Assembly: GCA_902535365.1 (NCBI GenBank) | Contig: CACATF010000003.1 | Location: 1-64,000, forward strand | Length of the DNA: 64,000 nt | Direction of reading: 5' to 3' | Origin: an uncultured SAR86 cluster bacterium | GTDB lineage: Bacteria; Pseudomonadota; Gammaproteobacteria; Magnimaribacterales; TMED112 | Shown: positions 31,461-40,155 of the stretch, piece after piece | Layout of the letters: each line of letters begins with the position of its first letter | How positions within the stretch are numbered: the first letter of the stretch is position 1 | Notes under the pieces: generated by a model | The model's database searches: none | What the model saw: the letters and a program-made list of their open reading frames with translations, nothing else | Told to the model about the DNA's origin: nothing | Made by a program: the position numbers and the translations under genes

Positions 31461-32402
31461 ATGGAACAACATTTAGATTTTGAGCAACCAATTTATACAT
31501 GCTTAGAAAAAATTGAGGAGTTAAAAAAAATAATTCCTGAACCGGAGAATCTGCATGAAGAAATTGCTATTTTAGAAAAGCAATCAAAGAAAGAAACAGA
31601 ACGAATCTATAGTTCTTTGTCTCCATGGCAAAAAGTACTTGTTGCACGCCACCCAAACAGACCGCATACCATTGACTATCTTGCAAATGTCTTTGATGGG
31701 TTTGAGGAAATACATGGCGATAGATTAAGCGATGATGATCGAGCAATAATTGGCGGCTTCGCTTTTTTAAATAATTATCCTGTAGTTGTGATTGGCCATG
31801 AAAAGGGGCGAGAAACCGAAGATAGAGTTGCTAGAAACTTTGGCATGCCACATCCCTCAGGTTTTAGAAAAGCCAACAGACTAATGAAGCTTGCAGAGAA
31901 ATTTTCTTTACCTGTCATTACATTGATTGATACACCTGGTGCTTATCCTGGAGTTAAGGCAGAGTATTCAGGGCAACACGAAGCGATTGCAAAGAGCCTT
32001 GAAGTCATGTCAGATTTAAAAACACCTATAGTCAATTTAGTCATTGGGGAAGGCGGCTCTGGTGGTGGTTTTGGTATTGGTTTGGCAGATACTATCGGTA
32101 TGCTTGAATATTCAATTTATTCAGTTGCATCGCCTGAAGCTTGTGCATCAATCCTTTGGCGTACAGCAGAAAATGCCGAGCAGGCAGCAGATGCATTGAA
32201 ATTAGATGCTGATAATTTAGTTAAGCTCAATATTATTGATTCTATTGTTAAGGAACCAATGGGTGGAGCTCATAGAAATCATGAAGAAACTTACGCGAAT
32301 GTTAAAGAATACTTTCTTAGTGAGTTGAATGAATTGTCAAAATACTCCATTGAAGATCTCACGGCCAAAAGATACAACAAATTCATAGAAATCGGCGTCT
32401 GA
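31461..32402 (+). CDS. accA: Acetyl-CoA carboxylase carboxyltransferase subunit alpha
   Basis: RHPNRPHTIDYL, HGDRLSDDDRAIIGG, DTPGAYPGVKAEYSGQHEAIA. Confidence 0.96.
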   Translation: MEQHLDFEQPIYTCLEKIEELKKIIPEPENLHEEIAILEKQSKKETERIYSSLSPWQKVLVARHPNRPHTIDYLANVFDGFEEIHGDRLSDDDRAIIGGFAFLNNYPVVVIGHEKGRETEDRVARNFGMPHPSGFRKANRLMKLAEKFSLPVITLIDTPGAYPGVKAEYSGQHEAIAKSLEVMSDLKTPIVNLVIGEGGSGGGFGIGLADTIGMLEYSIYSVASPEACASILWRTAENAEQAADALKLDADNLVKLNIIDSIVKEPMGGAHRNHEETYANVKEYFLSELNELSKYSIEDLTAKRYNKFIEIGV

Positions 32403-32403
32403 C

Positions 32404-33375
32404 ATGAATTATTTCACTGACCAGGAAAAAAATATTCTGGCAGAGGCTAGCTCTGTCGTAGTAGGTTTTAGTGGGGGCGCTGATTCTTCTCTGGCTCTTC
32501 ACGTTACCAATGATTATTTAAAAGAAATAGGTGCCAGCAGCAAATTATTGGCTTTGCATGTTAACCATATGGCACAAAATGATTCATATATTTGGGAAAA
32601 GCATTGTGAGGATGTGTGTGCTGCAGCAGGTATAGAATTTGAAGTACATCAAAAGCAAGTGGCTGTGAAAGGTGAGGGTTTTGAGGCCGCAGCTCGCAAG
32701 GTTAGGCAAGAAATTTTCGCCTCATTTGGCGCTAAAACTGTTATCGTGCTTGGACATCACCTAGATGATCAAGTTGAAACAGTACTGTTTAGAATGCTAA
32801 GAGGCACAGGCATGAAAGGTCTTTCAGGCATGGACCAAATGAGCACATTTGGCGACAAAATAGTCTTAAGACCACTTTTTACTCTTTCTAAATCAGATAT
32901 TCTTAAAAGATTAAATGATAGAGGTATTGAATTTATTACCGATAACTCTAATGAAGATAATGCATATAGCAGAAACTACATCAGAAACTTAATCATTCCA
33001 AAAATGCTTGAGCGGTGGCCGGCTGGAAGCAAGAATATTGCACGTATGGCTCAGTTGGCTAAGCAGCAGTCTGACTTATTAACACATCTTCTTGAAGATA
33101 ATCTCAAAGCAGTCAGTGATGAATCTGGTCTAAGCATCGAAGGCCTAAAACAGTACGACGCTTTTCATAGATCAGAGCTTATTAGAATGTGGTTAGATAG
33201 GAATGGCTATGCTTCACCGAATGAAAGTCAAATGAGAGAAATTGAAAAATCTTTTTTCCAATCGAGACACGAAGCAAATCCTGTAATAAAATTTCAAAGA
33301 GAGGATGGCCAGAAAAAAGGGGTTATTCTAACTAAAGTAAATAATTACATACTACCGGAAGAGTTAGATGAGTGA
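32404..33375 (+). CDS. tilS: tRNA(Ile)-lysidine synthase (short form)
   Basis: PP-loop GFSGGADSSLALHV, LGHHLDDQVETVLFRMLRGTGMKGLSGM; 323 aa. Confidence 0.9.
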   Translation: MNYFTDQEKNILAEASSVVVGFSGGADSSLALHVTNDYLKEIGASSKLLALHVNHMAQNDSYIWEKHCEDVCAAAGIEFEVHQKQVAVKGEGFEAAARKVRQEIFASFGAKTVIVLGHHLDDQVETVLFRMLRGTGMKGLSGMDQMSTFGDKIVLRPLFTLSKSDILKRLNDRGIEFITDNSNEDNAYSRNYIRNLIIPKMLERWPAGSKNIARMAQLAKQQSDLLTHLLEDNLKAVSDESGLSIEGLKQYDAFHRSELIRMWLDRNGYASPNESQMREIEKSFFQSRHEANPVIKFQREDGQKKGVILTKVNNYILPEELDE

Positions 33376-34159
33376 AGAAAAAGTATTATTCGAAGATCAC
33401 GGCAACGTTGCCGTAATTAAAATCAACAGGCCAGACAGTAGAAATGCTCTGGATTCAGAAACAGTATTGTTAATCAATAAATGCACAGAACAAGCCAAAG
33501 ATAAAAAATATCGTGCTGTCGTACTAACAGGAGCTGGCAGCGCATTTTGTGCTGGTGCCGATCTCAGAGAATTTGCTGATCCAGATAAGTTGGGGACATG
33601 GGAGAGTGTGCAAGATTCGTTGCACAATGGTTACCATGTTGGTCTTGGTAACTTAATTAAAATGGATAAGCCTGTTCTAGCTGCTGTTGAAGGTCCATGT
33701 GCTGGTATCGGCTGTGCTTTTTTACTGAGTTGTGATGTAGTCGTCATGGGCAAGTCTAGCTTCTTTCAAGTAGGCTTCTCAAAAATTGGATTGATTCCAG
33801 ACGGCGGCACTAATTGGCTTCTTACTCGGGCAGTTGGGTACCAAAAAGCATTCAGAATGGCAGCAGAAGCACAAAGAGTAAATGCCGATGAATGTGTAGA
33901 AATTGGTTTGTGTTCTGAAATTGCTGAAGATGGGAAAGTGCTTGAAGAAACTATGAAACTAGCTCAACAATATGCTGATTTCTCACCTAGCGCCATTGCT
34001 AAAACAAAGCATTTAATGAGAGATAGTTTTGATCGCTCCTATCTAAAGAATTTAGATGTTGAGGCTGATACTCAAGCTGGCTGTGTTGGTAGCAATGACA
34101 ATGTCGAGGGTGTGACAGCTTTTATTGAAAAGAGAAAACCAAATTTTCCAGGCGAATAA
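33368..34159 (+). CDS. Enoyl-CoA hydratase/isomerase family protein
   Basis: INRPDSRNALDSE, GAGSAFCAGADLREF, VEGPCAGIGCAFLLSCD, QVGFSKIGLIPDGGTNWLL. Confidence 0.92.
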   Translation: MSEEKVLFEDHGNVAVIKINRPDSRNALDSETVLLINKCTEQAKDKKYRAVVLTGAGSAFCAGADLREFADPDKLGTWESVQDSLHNGYHVGLGNLIKMDKPVLAAVEGPCAGIGCAFLLSCDVVVMGKSSFFQVGFSKIGLIPDGGTNWLLTRAVGYQKAFRMAAEAQRVNADECVEIGLCSEIAEDGKVLEETMKLAQQYADFSPSAIAKTKHLMRDSFDRSYLKNLDVEADTQAGCVGSNDNVEGVTAFIEKRKPNFPGE

Positions 34160-34598
34160 CTGCACAATAGAAAACTTTTCTGAAGATCACATAGATCAAG
34201 TCTATGCTATTGAGCTTTATTCCAATCCAACTCCCTGGTCTGAAAAAATTTTTCACAAAATTATCGAATCTCGATCCTTAAGCTTTGTTATTAAGCTTGA
34301 AGATCAAGTGATTGGATTTTGCATGGCCAATCGGGTCTTGGATGAGTGCCATCTGCAAAATATTACGGTGGCAAAAGAGTACCGCAGACAAGGTTTGGGA
34401 CAGTTCATGATGGATATACTCATCAAACGCATGCGGTTAGCAGATTTAAACTCAGTTTTGCTTGAAGTTAGAAAATCAAATCATGCCGCTCAAAGCTTTT
34501 ATAAAAAATTAGATTTTGAGAGGCTATCAGAACGCAAAGACTACTATAAAACTGACAATGGCAAAGAGAATGCCATCATTATGCATAGAATTCTTTAA
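34125..34598 (+). CDS. rimI: GNAT acetyltransferase, ribosomal-protein-alanine acetyltransferase (RimI-like)
   Basis: ELYSNPTPWSEKIF, NITVAKEYRRQGLGQFMMDIL, LEVRKSNHAAQSFYKKLDFERLSERKDYY; start codon uncertain (TTG, 35 nt overlap with upstream gene). Confidence 0.88.
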   Translation: MKRENQIFQANNCTIENFSEDHIDQVYAIELYSNPTPWSEKIFHKIIESRSLSFVIKLEDQVIGFCMANRVLDECHLQNITVAKEYRRQGLGQFMMDILIKRMRLADLNSVLLEVRKSNHAAQSFYKKLDFERLSERKDYYKTDNGKENAIIMHRIL

Positions 34599-34601
34599 AG
34601 G

Positions 34602-35084
34602 TTATAACAGTGCTTCGATGTCATTGTTCAAGATTTCTGGAGCATCTAAAGATCCATATCTCTTTACTGTTTTGCCATCTCTGCCGACTAAGAATTTAGA
34701 AAAATTCCATTTAACAGATTCTGTGCCAAGGAAACCTTTAGCCTGCTTTTTTAAAAATTCAAATACAGGTGATGCGTTATCCCCATTCACATCTACCTTG
34801 CTGAACATTGGAAAAGAAATTGAGTATTTGGCTTCACAAAATCCTTTAATTTCAGATTCAGAACCTTTCTCTTGCTCACCAAATTGGTTACATGGAAAAC
34901 CTAAGACTTCAAAACCTTGCTCACCATATTTCTCATAGAGTTTTTGCAAACCTTCATACTGCGGAGTAAAACCACAACCAGAAGCGACATTAACGACTAA
35001 AAGCACCTTATCTTGATAGACAGATAAATCAACATCGTTACCATCGATGTCTTTTGCTTTGTAATCGTAGATAGTTTCTTTCAT
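34602..35084 (-). CDS. Glutathione peroxidase family protein (Cys-type)
   Basis: NVASGCGFTPQYEGLQKLYEKY, LGFPCNQFGEQEKGS, VKWNFSKFLVGRDG. Confidence 0.93.
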   Translation of the reverse strand: MKETIYDYKAKDIDGNDVDLSVYQDKVLLVVNVASGCGFTPQYEGLQKLYEKYGEQGFEVLGFPCNQFGEQEKGSESEIKGFCEAKYSISFPMFSKVDVNGDNASPVFEFLKKQAKGFLGTESVKWNFSKFLVGRDGKTVKRYGSLDAPEILNNDIEALL

Positions 35085-35093
35085 AATCTTTAT

Positions 35094-35555
35094 ATGTCGT
35101 TAAAAGCCCAGAGCGTAATTCTAAAGAGTTTCGAAGATTTAGACAAGGAAGAATTGTATAAGTTCCTGCAGTTAAGAATTGAAGTCTTCGTTGTTGAACA
35201 AAATTGTCCTTACCAAGATTTTGATGACTTGGATCAGGAAGCTCAGCATATGTGGATCGAAGAAGAAGGGGAAGTCATATGTTATTTGAGAATCAATTCT
35301 CCTGGCACTAAGTTTGATGAACCATCGCTAGGTCGCATCGTGACCAAAGCAACACATAGAAGCAAAGGGCTTGCTGCCCAACTAATTCATGAAGGTTTAA
35401 AAGTTATCCGTGAAACTTATGGCAGACCAACTATGATCTCTGCGCAAAGCCATCTGCAAGACTATTATGGGACTTTTGGCTTTGAAACCTGTAGCGAAGA
35501 ATACCTCGAGGACGATATTCCTCATGTTAATATGATACGTCATGCAAAAGATTAG
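35094..35555 (+). CDS. GNAT acetyltransferase, ElaA-like
   Basis: LYKFLQLRIEVFVVEQNCPYQDFDDLDQEAQHM, LGRIVTKATHRSKGLAAQLI. Confidence 0.85.
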   Translation: MSLKAQSVILKSFEDLDKEELYKFLQLRIEVFVVEQNCPYQDFDDLDQEAQHMWIEEEGEVICYLRINSPGTKFDEPSLGRIVTKATHRSKGLAAQLIHEGLKVIRETYGRPTMISAQSHLQDYYGTFGFETCSEEYLEDDIPHVNMIRHAKD

Positions 35556-36267
35556 TAGATCAGCTGTTGAACAGCATATGAATTGCCAAAGGTGCTTTTA
35601 TTTGGCTTATAAATATAAAATTAGACCACATAGTTTGCCCTTCACGCTTAACAGTGCTGTCGATAACCTCTGCAAAAATGAGTTTGATCATTACCGAGCA
35701 AAAGCAGAGCCTCATCCTATGTTTGTTGAGCATGGTATTGACGCAGTGCCGTTTGCGCACGAAAAAATGGATGAGTGGCGCAATAACTTCAAGGGTGTAA
35801 GGCACATCAATAACGAGGATGGCTATAATTTTGGCGGTGCGGTTGATGACATCTGGCAAAAACCATCAGGCGAGTTGATTGTTGTCGATGTTAAGTCAAC
35901 TGCTAAAAATATATTTGATTGGGAAGATACTTATTCCAAATGGGAATACGCTAAAGGCTATAAACGTCAGCTGGAGATGTATCAATGGCTGATGAGGATG
36001 AATGGTTTTGAAGTGGCACCAGAAGCATATTTGGTCTATTACAATGGCAAGAAGAACGAACCAATGTTTGATCAAAAGCTTACCTTCGATTTGCACCTAG
36101 TAAGATTGGAATGCGATGACTCTTGGGTTGAGGGCGAAGTACTAGCAGCTGTTAAAACACTCAATGGCGATGCTATGCCGCCTGCAGCAAGTGATTGCCC
36201 AAACTGCAACTACCTACGTAAGCGCTGGGAAGTGTCGCAAAAAAATCCTAAAGATTTAATTGACTAA
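35542..36267 (+). CDS. PD-(D/E)XK (Cas4/RecB-like) nuclease family protein
   Basis: NFGGAVDDIW...ELIVVDVKST...YKRQLEMYQWLM (GxxDD, DxK, QxxxYxW); Cys pairs CQRC near the N-terminus and CPNC near the C-terminus. Confidence 0.75.
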   Translation: MQKISRSAVEQHMNCQRCFYLAYKYKIRPHSLPFTLNSAVDNLCKNEFDHYRAKAEPHPMFVEHGIDAVPFAHEKMDEWRNNFKGVRHINNEDGYNFGGAVDDIWQKPSGELIVVDVKSTAKNIFDWEDTYSKWEYAKGYKRQLEMYQWLMRMNGFEVAPEAYLVYYNGKKNEPMFDQKLTFDLHLVRLECDDSWVEGEVLAAVKTLNGDAMPPAASDCPNCNYLRKRWEVSQKNPKDLID

Positions 36268-36269
36268 AT

Positions 36270-36821
36270 CTACCTCCACTTAATATTGCAGCCCATGGAT
36301 GGGAACTGCTCAGAATTGACTGGCTGTTCGTTAATTGTTGCATTGATGGCTGCTCTAAGATCTTCACCATTCGGCTCTTCATTGGATTTTGGTGAGGTGG
36401 CATCGCAACGACCTCGATAAGCTAAATTATGTTTAGCATCAAAGAGATAAAACTCTGGAGTACATTCGGCTTGATATGCTTTAGCAACTGTTTGGGTTTC
36501 GTCATAAAGGTATGGAAAGGAAAAACCGAGCTCATGCCATAGTTCTTTCATTTTTTCGGGAGAGTCCTCAGGATAATTGTTAACATCATTGGAGCTTATT
36601 GCTACAAAACTTATCTGTTCGGAGAAATCATGATGCAATCTCTTAAGTTCATCATGGTAATGCACAACATAAGGACAATGATTGCAGATGATCATAACTA
36701 AGATAGGCTTATGAGATGCAATTTCTGTTGAAGAATAGTTTTGTCCAGTGATGGTATTAGGCAAATCAAAATTTATTAGTTGAGTGCCTAAGGGCAGCAT
36801 ACTAGAGTAAGTTAAAGCCAT
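36270..36821 (-). CDS. Thioredoxin-like/AhpC-TSA family redoxin
   Basis: ILVMIICNHCPYVVHYHDELKRL; CTPEFYLFD; 183 aa. Confidence 0.85.
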   Translation of the reverse strand: MALTYSSMLPLGTQLINFDLPNTITGQNYSSTEIASHKPILVMIICNHCPYVVHYHDELKRLHHDFSEQISFVAISSNDVNNYPEDSPEKMKELWHELGFSFPYLYDETQTVAKAYQAECTPEFYLFDAKHNLAYRGRCDATSPKSNEEPNGEDLRAAINATINEQPVNSEQFPSMGCNIKWR

Positions 36822-36842
36822 AGCTATATCTTACCAAAGAAT

Positions 36843-37496
36843 TTATTTAAGGTTGCCCATACCACCATCAACCGGAATTATTTGGCCTGTCATCCAGTTA
36901 TTGTGGGCATCCAAAAGGAAATTGATTGAATTGGCAATCTGTTCTGGTTTACCAATCTGTTTCATTGGATTTCTTTCTTCATTAGCCTCAACTTGCCTAT
37001 CTGTTTTTAATAAATTGCCAGCCATTGGAGTATTGGTAAGACTTGGCGCCACAACATTGAAACACACCTTTGTTGATGCATATTCAGATGCAAGCGATTT
37101 AGCTAAACCTTCCAAAGCTGATTTTGATGCTGCAATACTTGCATGGTAAGGCAGACCTAAGTTTGCTGCTACAGATGAAACAAAGACAACGCTTGCTCCT
37201 TCCGCTTCTTTTAGATTATTAATAACTTTTTTTAGAACTTTTACCGCCCCAAGCACATTGACATTAAAGTCAGCAAGATAATCTTCCTCTTTTAACATTG
37301 CAAAAGGCTTTAGATTTATGGTTCCAGGAAAATAAACCATGCCTGAGATTGGTCCTAGGTCATCCAGCTCTGCTAAATCGCCCTCGAGGTCGATAGTGCC
37401 AGCAGATCTTGATAATGCAATGAATTCTTTGTCAGAATTTTCTTGTAGCGCTTGAGCAATTGCAGAACTTGCTCCAATTAAAAGTATTTTTGACAT
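36843..37496 (-). CDS. SDR family oxidoreductase, atypical catalytic motif
   Basis: ILLIGASSAIAQAL, NVNVLGAVKVLKKV, VFVSSVAANLGLPYHASIAASKSALEGLAKSLASEY, PVDGGMG. Confidence 0.85.
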   Translation of the reverse strand: MSKILLIGASSAIAQALQENSDKEFIALSRSAGTIDLEGDLAELDDLGPISGMVYFPGTINLKPFAMLKEEDYLADFNVNVLGAVKVLKKVINNLKEAEGASVVFVSSVAANLGLPYHASIAASKSALEGLAKSLASEYASTKVCFNVVAPSLTNTPMAGNLLKTDRQVEANEERNPMKQIGKPEQIANSINFLLDAHNNWMTGQIIPVDGGMGNLK

Positions 37497-37525
37497 GCCT
37501 ATGAAGTGGGGGCAAAGAAATAATT

Positions 37526-39751
37526 TTAAAGATCCATTAAAGAACCATCTTTAAAAATAAGTTCATTGATTTCTTCTGTGATGAAAGGTGCAAATGGGTG
37601 CATTAGCTTAAGAATTTTTTTCAACATCGGGTGCAAATTAGCTGTATCACCCGACGCTTTGCACTCTTCGATGTAACGATCGCAAAATTTACCCCAAAAG
37701 AATTCATAAATTTCATTCATAGCAAAATCAAGGCGATACTCTGCAATATTTTTATTGATCTGCTTTTCAACAGCGTTGAATTCTTCTTCTATCCATTTAT
37801 CAGAATCATTTTTAGCTTCAAAGACATCTGATTCCATTGGGTAATTATTAATAAACCGAGCAGCATTCCAGATTTTGTTGCAGAAATTACGGTAGCCTTT
37901 TAATCGCCCTAGCTCAAAGCTTATATCTTTGGTGTGTGTTGCCAATGAGTAAAAGGTCATCCGCAACGCATCTGAACCATACGACTCAATTCCATTAGGA
38001 AATTGCTTTCTAGTTTTACGTTCAATCTTTTCGGCCAAACCTTCTTGCATCAGGTTAGCTGTTCTCTTTGTAACTAAATCATCCAGCTCTATGCCATAAA
38101 TCAAATCAATAGGATCAATAATGTTCCCTTTTGATTTAGACATTTTTTGACCATTTTCATCTCTAATTAACCCAGTGACATAGACATCTTTGAATGGAAT
38201 CTTTCCTGTGAACTCCAAACTCATCATCATCATGCGAGCAACCCAAAAGAAAATGATGTCAAAACCAGTAACGAGGAGACTGGTTGGAAAATATTTCTCG
38301 AGATTATCGGTTTGTGCTGGCCAACCCAGTGAACCAAATGACCATAGTGAAGAAGAGAACCATGTATCAAGCACATCTTCTTCTTGCTGCAATGCTCGAT
38401 CATCAAGCTTGTAGAAATCTCTAACTTCTGCCTCGTCATGACCAACATAAACATTGCCCTCATCGTCATACCAGGCTGGGATACGATGTCCCCACCAAAT
38501 CTGTCGACTAATACACCAGTCTTGGATATTATCCATCCAGTTAAAATAGGTTTTCACCCAGTTACCAGGATGAAAAACGACCTCTCCATTATCAACTGCA
38601 GCATTGGCCTTCTTGGCCATGTCTTGGGTATTTACGTACCACTGGTGACTTAGTTTAGGTTCAATAACAATATTAGATCTTTCTCCACGCGGAACACTGA
38701 TATGATGTTTTTCTTCTTTGACAAGCAAGTTTTTATTTTTAAGCTCTTCTAAGACAGCTTTGCGGACTTTAAATCTATCTAAATTGGCAAATGGCTCTGG
38801 GACATTGTCATTAGAAAATGCTTCATCAGTAAAAATATTGATTGGTTCAAAGTCTTCAAGGCTTTCAGAAGTTTGCACAATACCATCAACTTCATGTAGG
38901 GCATACTTCTTCCCTATTTCATAGTCATTAAAATCATGGCCAGGCGTAATTTTTAGACAACCTGTGCCGAATTCCATATCAACATATTCATCACCAATGA
39001 TAGGAATCTTCCTACCAACAAACGGTAGATCGACATACTTACCAATAAAATGCTTATAGCGGTCATCATTGGGATTTACAGCAACAGCCATATCACCAAA
39101 CATGGTTTCAGGTCTGGTAGTTGCCACTGTTAAAACATCATTTGAGTCAGCTATTGGATAAGAGATGTGCCAAATAAGCCCGTCTTTCTCCTGGCGGATA
39201 ACCTCTAGGTCTGAAACAGCAGTTTTTAGAGCTGGATCCCAGTTAACTAGTCTGTAACCACGATAGATTTTTTCTTTGCGGTATAGTTCAACGAACGCTT
39301 TAATGACGCCATGGTAATAATCGTCATCAAGAGTGAAGCGATATTTGTCCCATTCGACTGTGATGCCCAAACGCTTCATTTGGGAAGTGATTTTTCCTTC
39401 AGAATAGTCTTTCCATTTCCAGACTTCCTCAACAAATGGCTCACGCCCTAAGTCATCCTTTGTTTTGCCTTTATTTCGGAGGTTATTCTCAACCACCATT
39501 TGCGTCGCAATCCCAGCATGATCAGTTCCGACCTGCCAATAGGCATCTGTCCCATTCATATGTTGATATCTGGTGTAGAAATCCATAATGGCATATTGAA
39601 AACTATGCCCCATATGCAATGTTCCGGTTACATTGGGAGGTGGAATGATTTGAGAAAAGAAATTTTCAGACTCAGGTTTGGCCAGTTCTCTATCTGCCCA
39701 CACCTTTGACCATTTTTCCTCAATTTGTATTGGAAAATACTTTGCTTCCAT
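37526..39751 (-). CDS. valS: Valine--tRNA ligase, C-terminally shortened
   Basis: IPPPNVTGTLHMGHSFQYAIMD, GTDHAGIATQMVVE, KMSKSKGNIIDPID; 741 aa, ends at HPFAPFITEEINELIFKDGSLMDL. Confidence 0.95.
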   Translation of the reverse strand: MEAKYFPIQIEEKWSKVWADRELAKPESENFFSQIIPPPNVTGTLHMGHSFQYAIMDFYTRYQHMNGTDAYWQVGTDHAGIATQMVVENNLRNKGKTKDDLGREPFVEEVWKWKDYSEGKITSQMKRLGITVEWDKYRFTLDDDYYHGVIKAFVELYRKEKIYRGYRLVNWDPALKTAVSDLEVIRQEKDGLIWHISYPIADSNDVLTVATTRPETMFGDMAVAVNPNDDRYKHFIGKYVDLPFVGRKIPIIGDEYVDMEFGTGCLKITPGHDFNDYEIGKKYALHEVDGIVQTSESLEDFEPINIFTDEAFSNDNVPEPFANLDRFKVRKAVLEELKNKNLLVKEEKHHISVPRGERSNIVIEPKLSHQWYVNTQDMAKKANAAVDNGEVVFHPGNWVKTYFNWMDNIQDWCISRQIWWGHRIPAWYDDEGNVYVGHDEAEVRDFYKLDDRALQQEEDVLDTWFSSSLWSFGSLGWPAQTDNLEKYFPTSLLVTGFDIIFFWVARMMMMSLEFTGKIPFKDVYVTGLIRDENGQKMSKSKGNIIDPIDLIYGIELDDLVTKRTANLMQEGLAEKIERKTRKQFPNGIESYGSDALRMTFYSLATHTKDISFELGRLKGYRNFCNKIWNAARFINNYPMESDVFEAKNDSDKWIEEEFNAVEKQINKNIAEYRLDFAMNEIYEFFWGKFCDRYIEECKASGDTANLHPMLKKILKLMHPFAPFITEEINELIFKDGSLMDL

Positions 39752-40155
39752 TAGATTGCTTCGTGCTTCAGCTCAAAATTCTTGAGCTTAAGGTTAGTAT
39801 AAAGTGTTCTGGAAGCTTTATTGACCTCTTCGTCAGCCGAAGTGGTATAAACATAAACATTCTTAGATAAATTAATATCTAAGTTAGCTACTTTGTCACT
39901 AAAAATATGAATTTCATCAAAATGTTGCTGAGGTTCAGTTTCCAGAAACTCTATATTTTTGGCATAGAGGTATTCAATTTTGCTGTTTTCAAAATATTTC
40001 TGTTTTTGCTTTACCTCAAAGTCCTGCTTTGACTGGCTGTCTTTCAAAACAACACAGATATTACTTCTCATCTGGAAGGCAGAATAGATATTGTCCATAA
40101 GAAAGCTTAAGACGCTATCTGTATCTTTAAATCCAGAGTAAAAAGTCGCGGACAT
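39751..40155 (-). CDS. holC: Probable DNA polymerase III chi subunit
   Basis: 134 aa between pepA and valS, where holC sits in other Gammaproteobacteria; FYSGFKDTDSVLSFLMDNIYSAFQMRSNICVVLKD; weak sequence similarity, call rests on synteny. Confidence 0.65.
   Translation of the reverse strand: MSATFYSGFKDTDSVLSFLMDNIYSAFQMRSNICVVLKDSQSKQDFEVKQKQKYFENSKIEYLYAKNIEFLETEPQQHFDEIHIFSDKVANLDINLSKNVYVYTTSADEEVNKASRTLYTNLKLKNFELKHEAI

Noticed and set aside
34602-35084. Possible selenocysteine glutathione peroxidase
   Set aside because: The catalytic position is encoded as Cys (ASGCGF), with no in-frame TGA.
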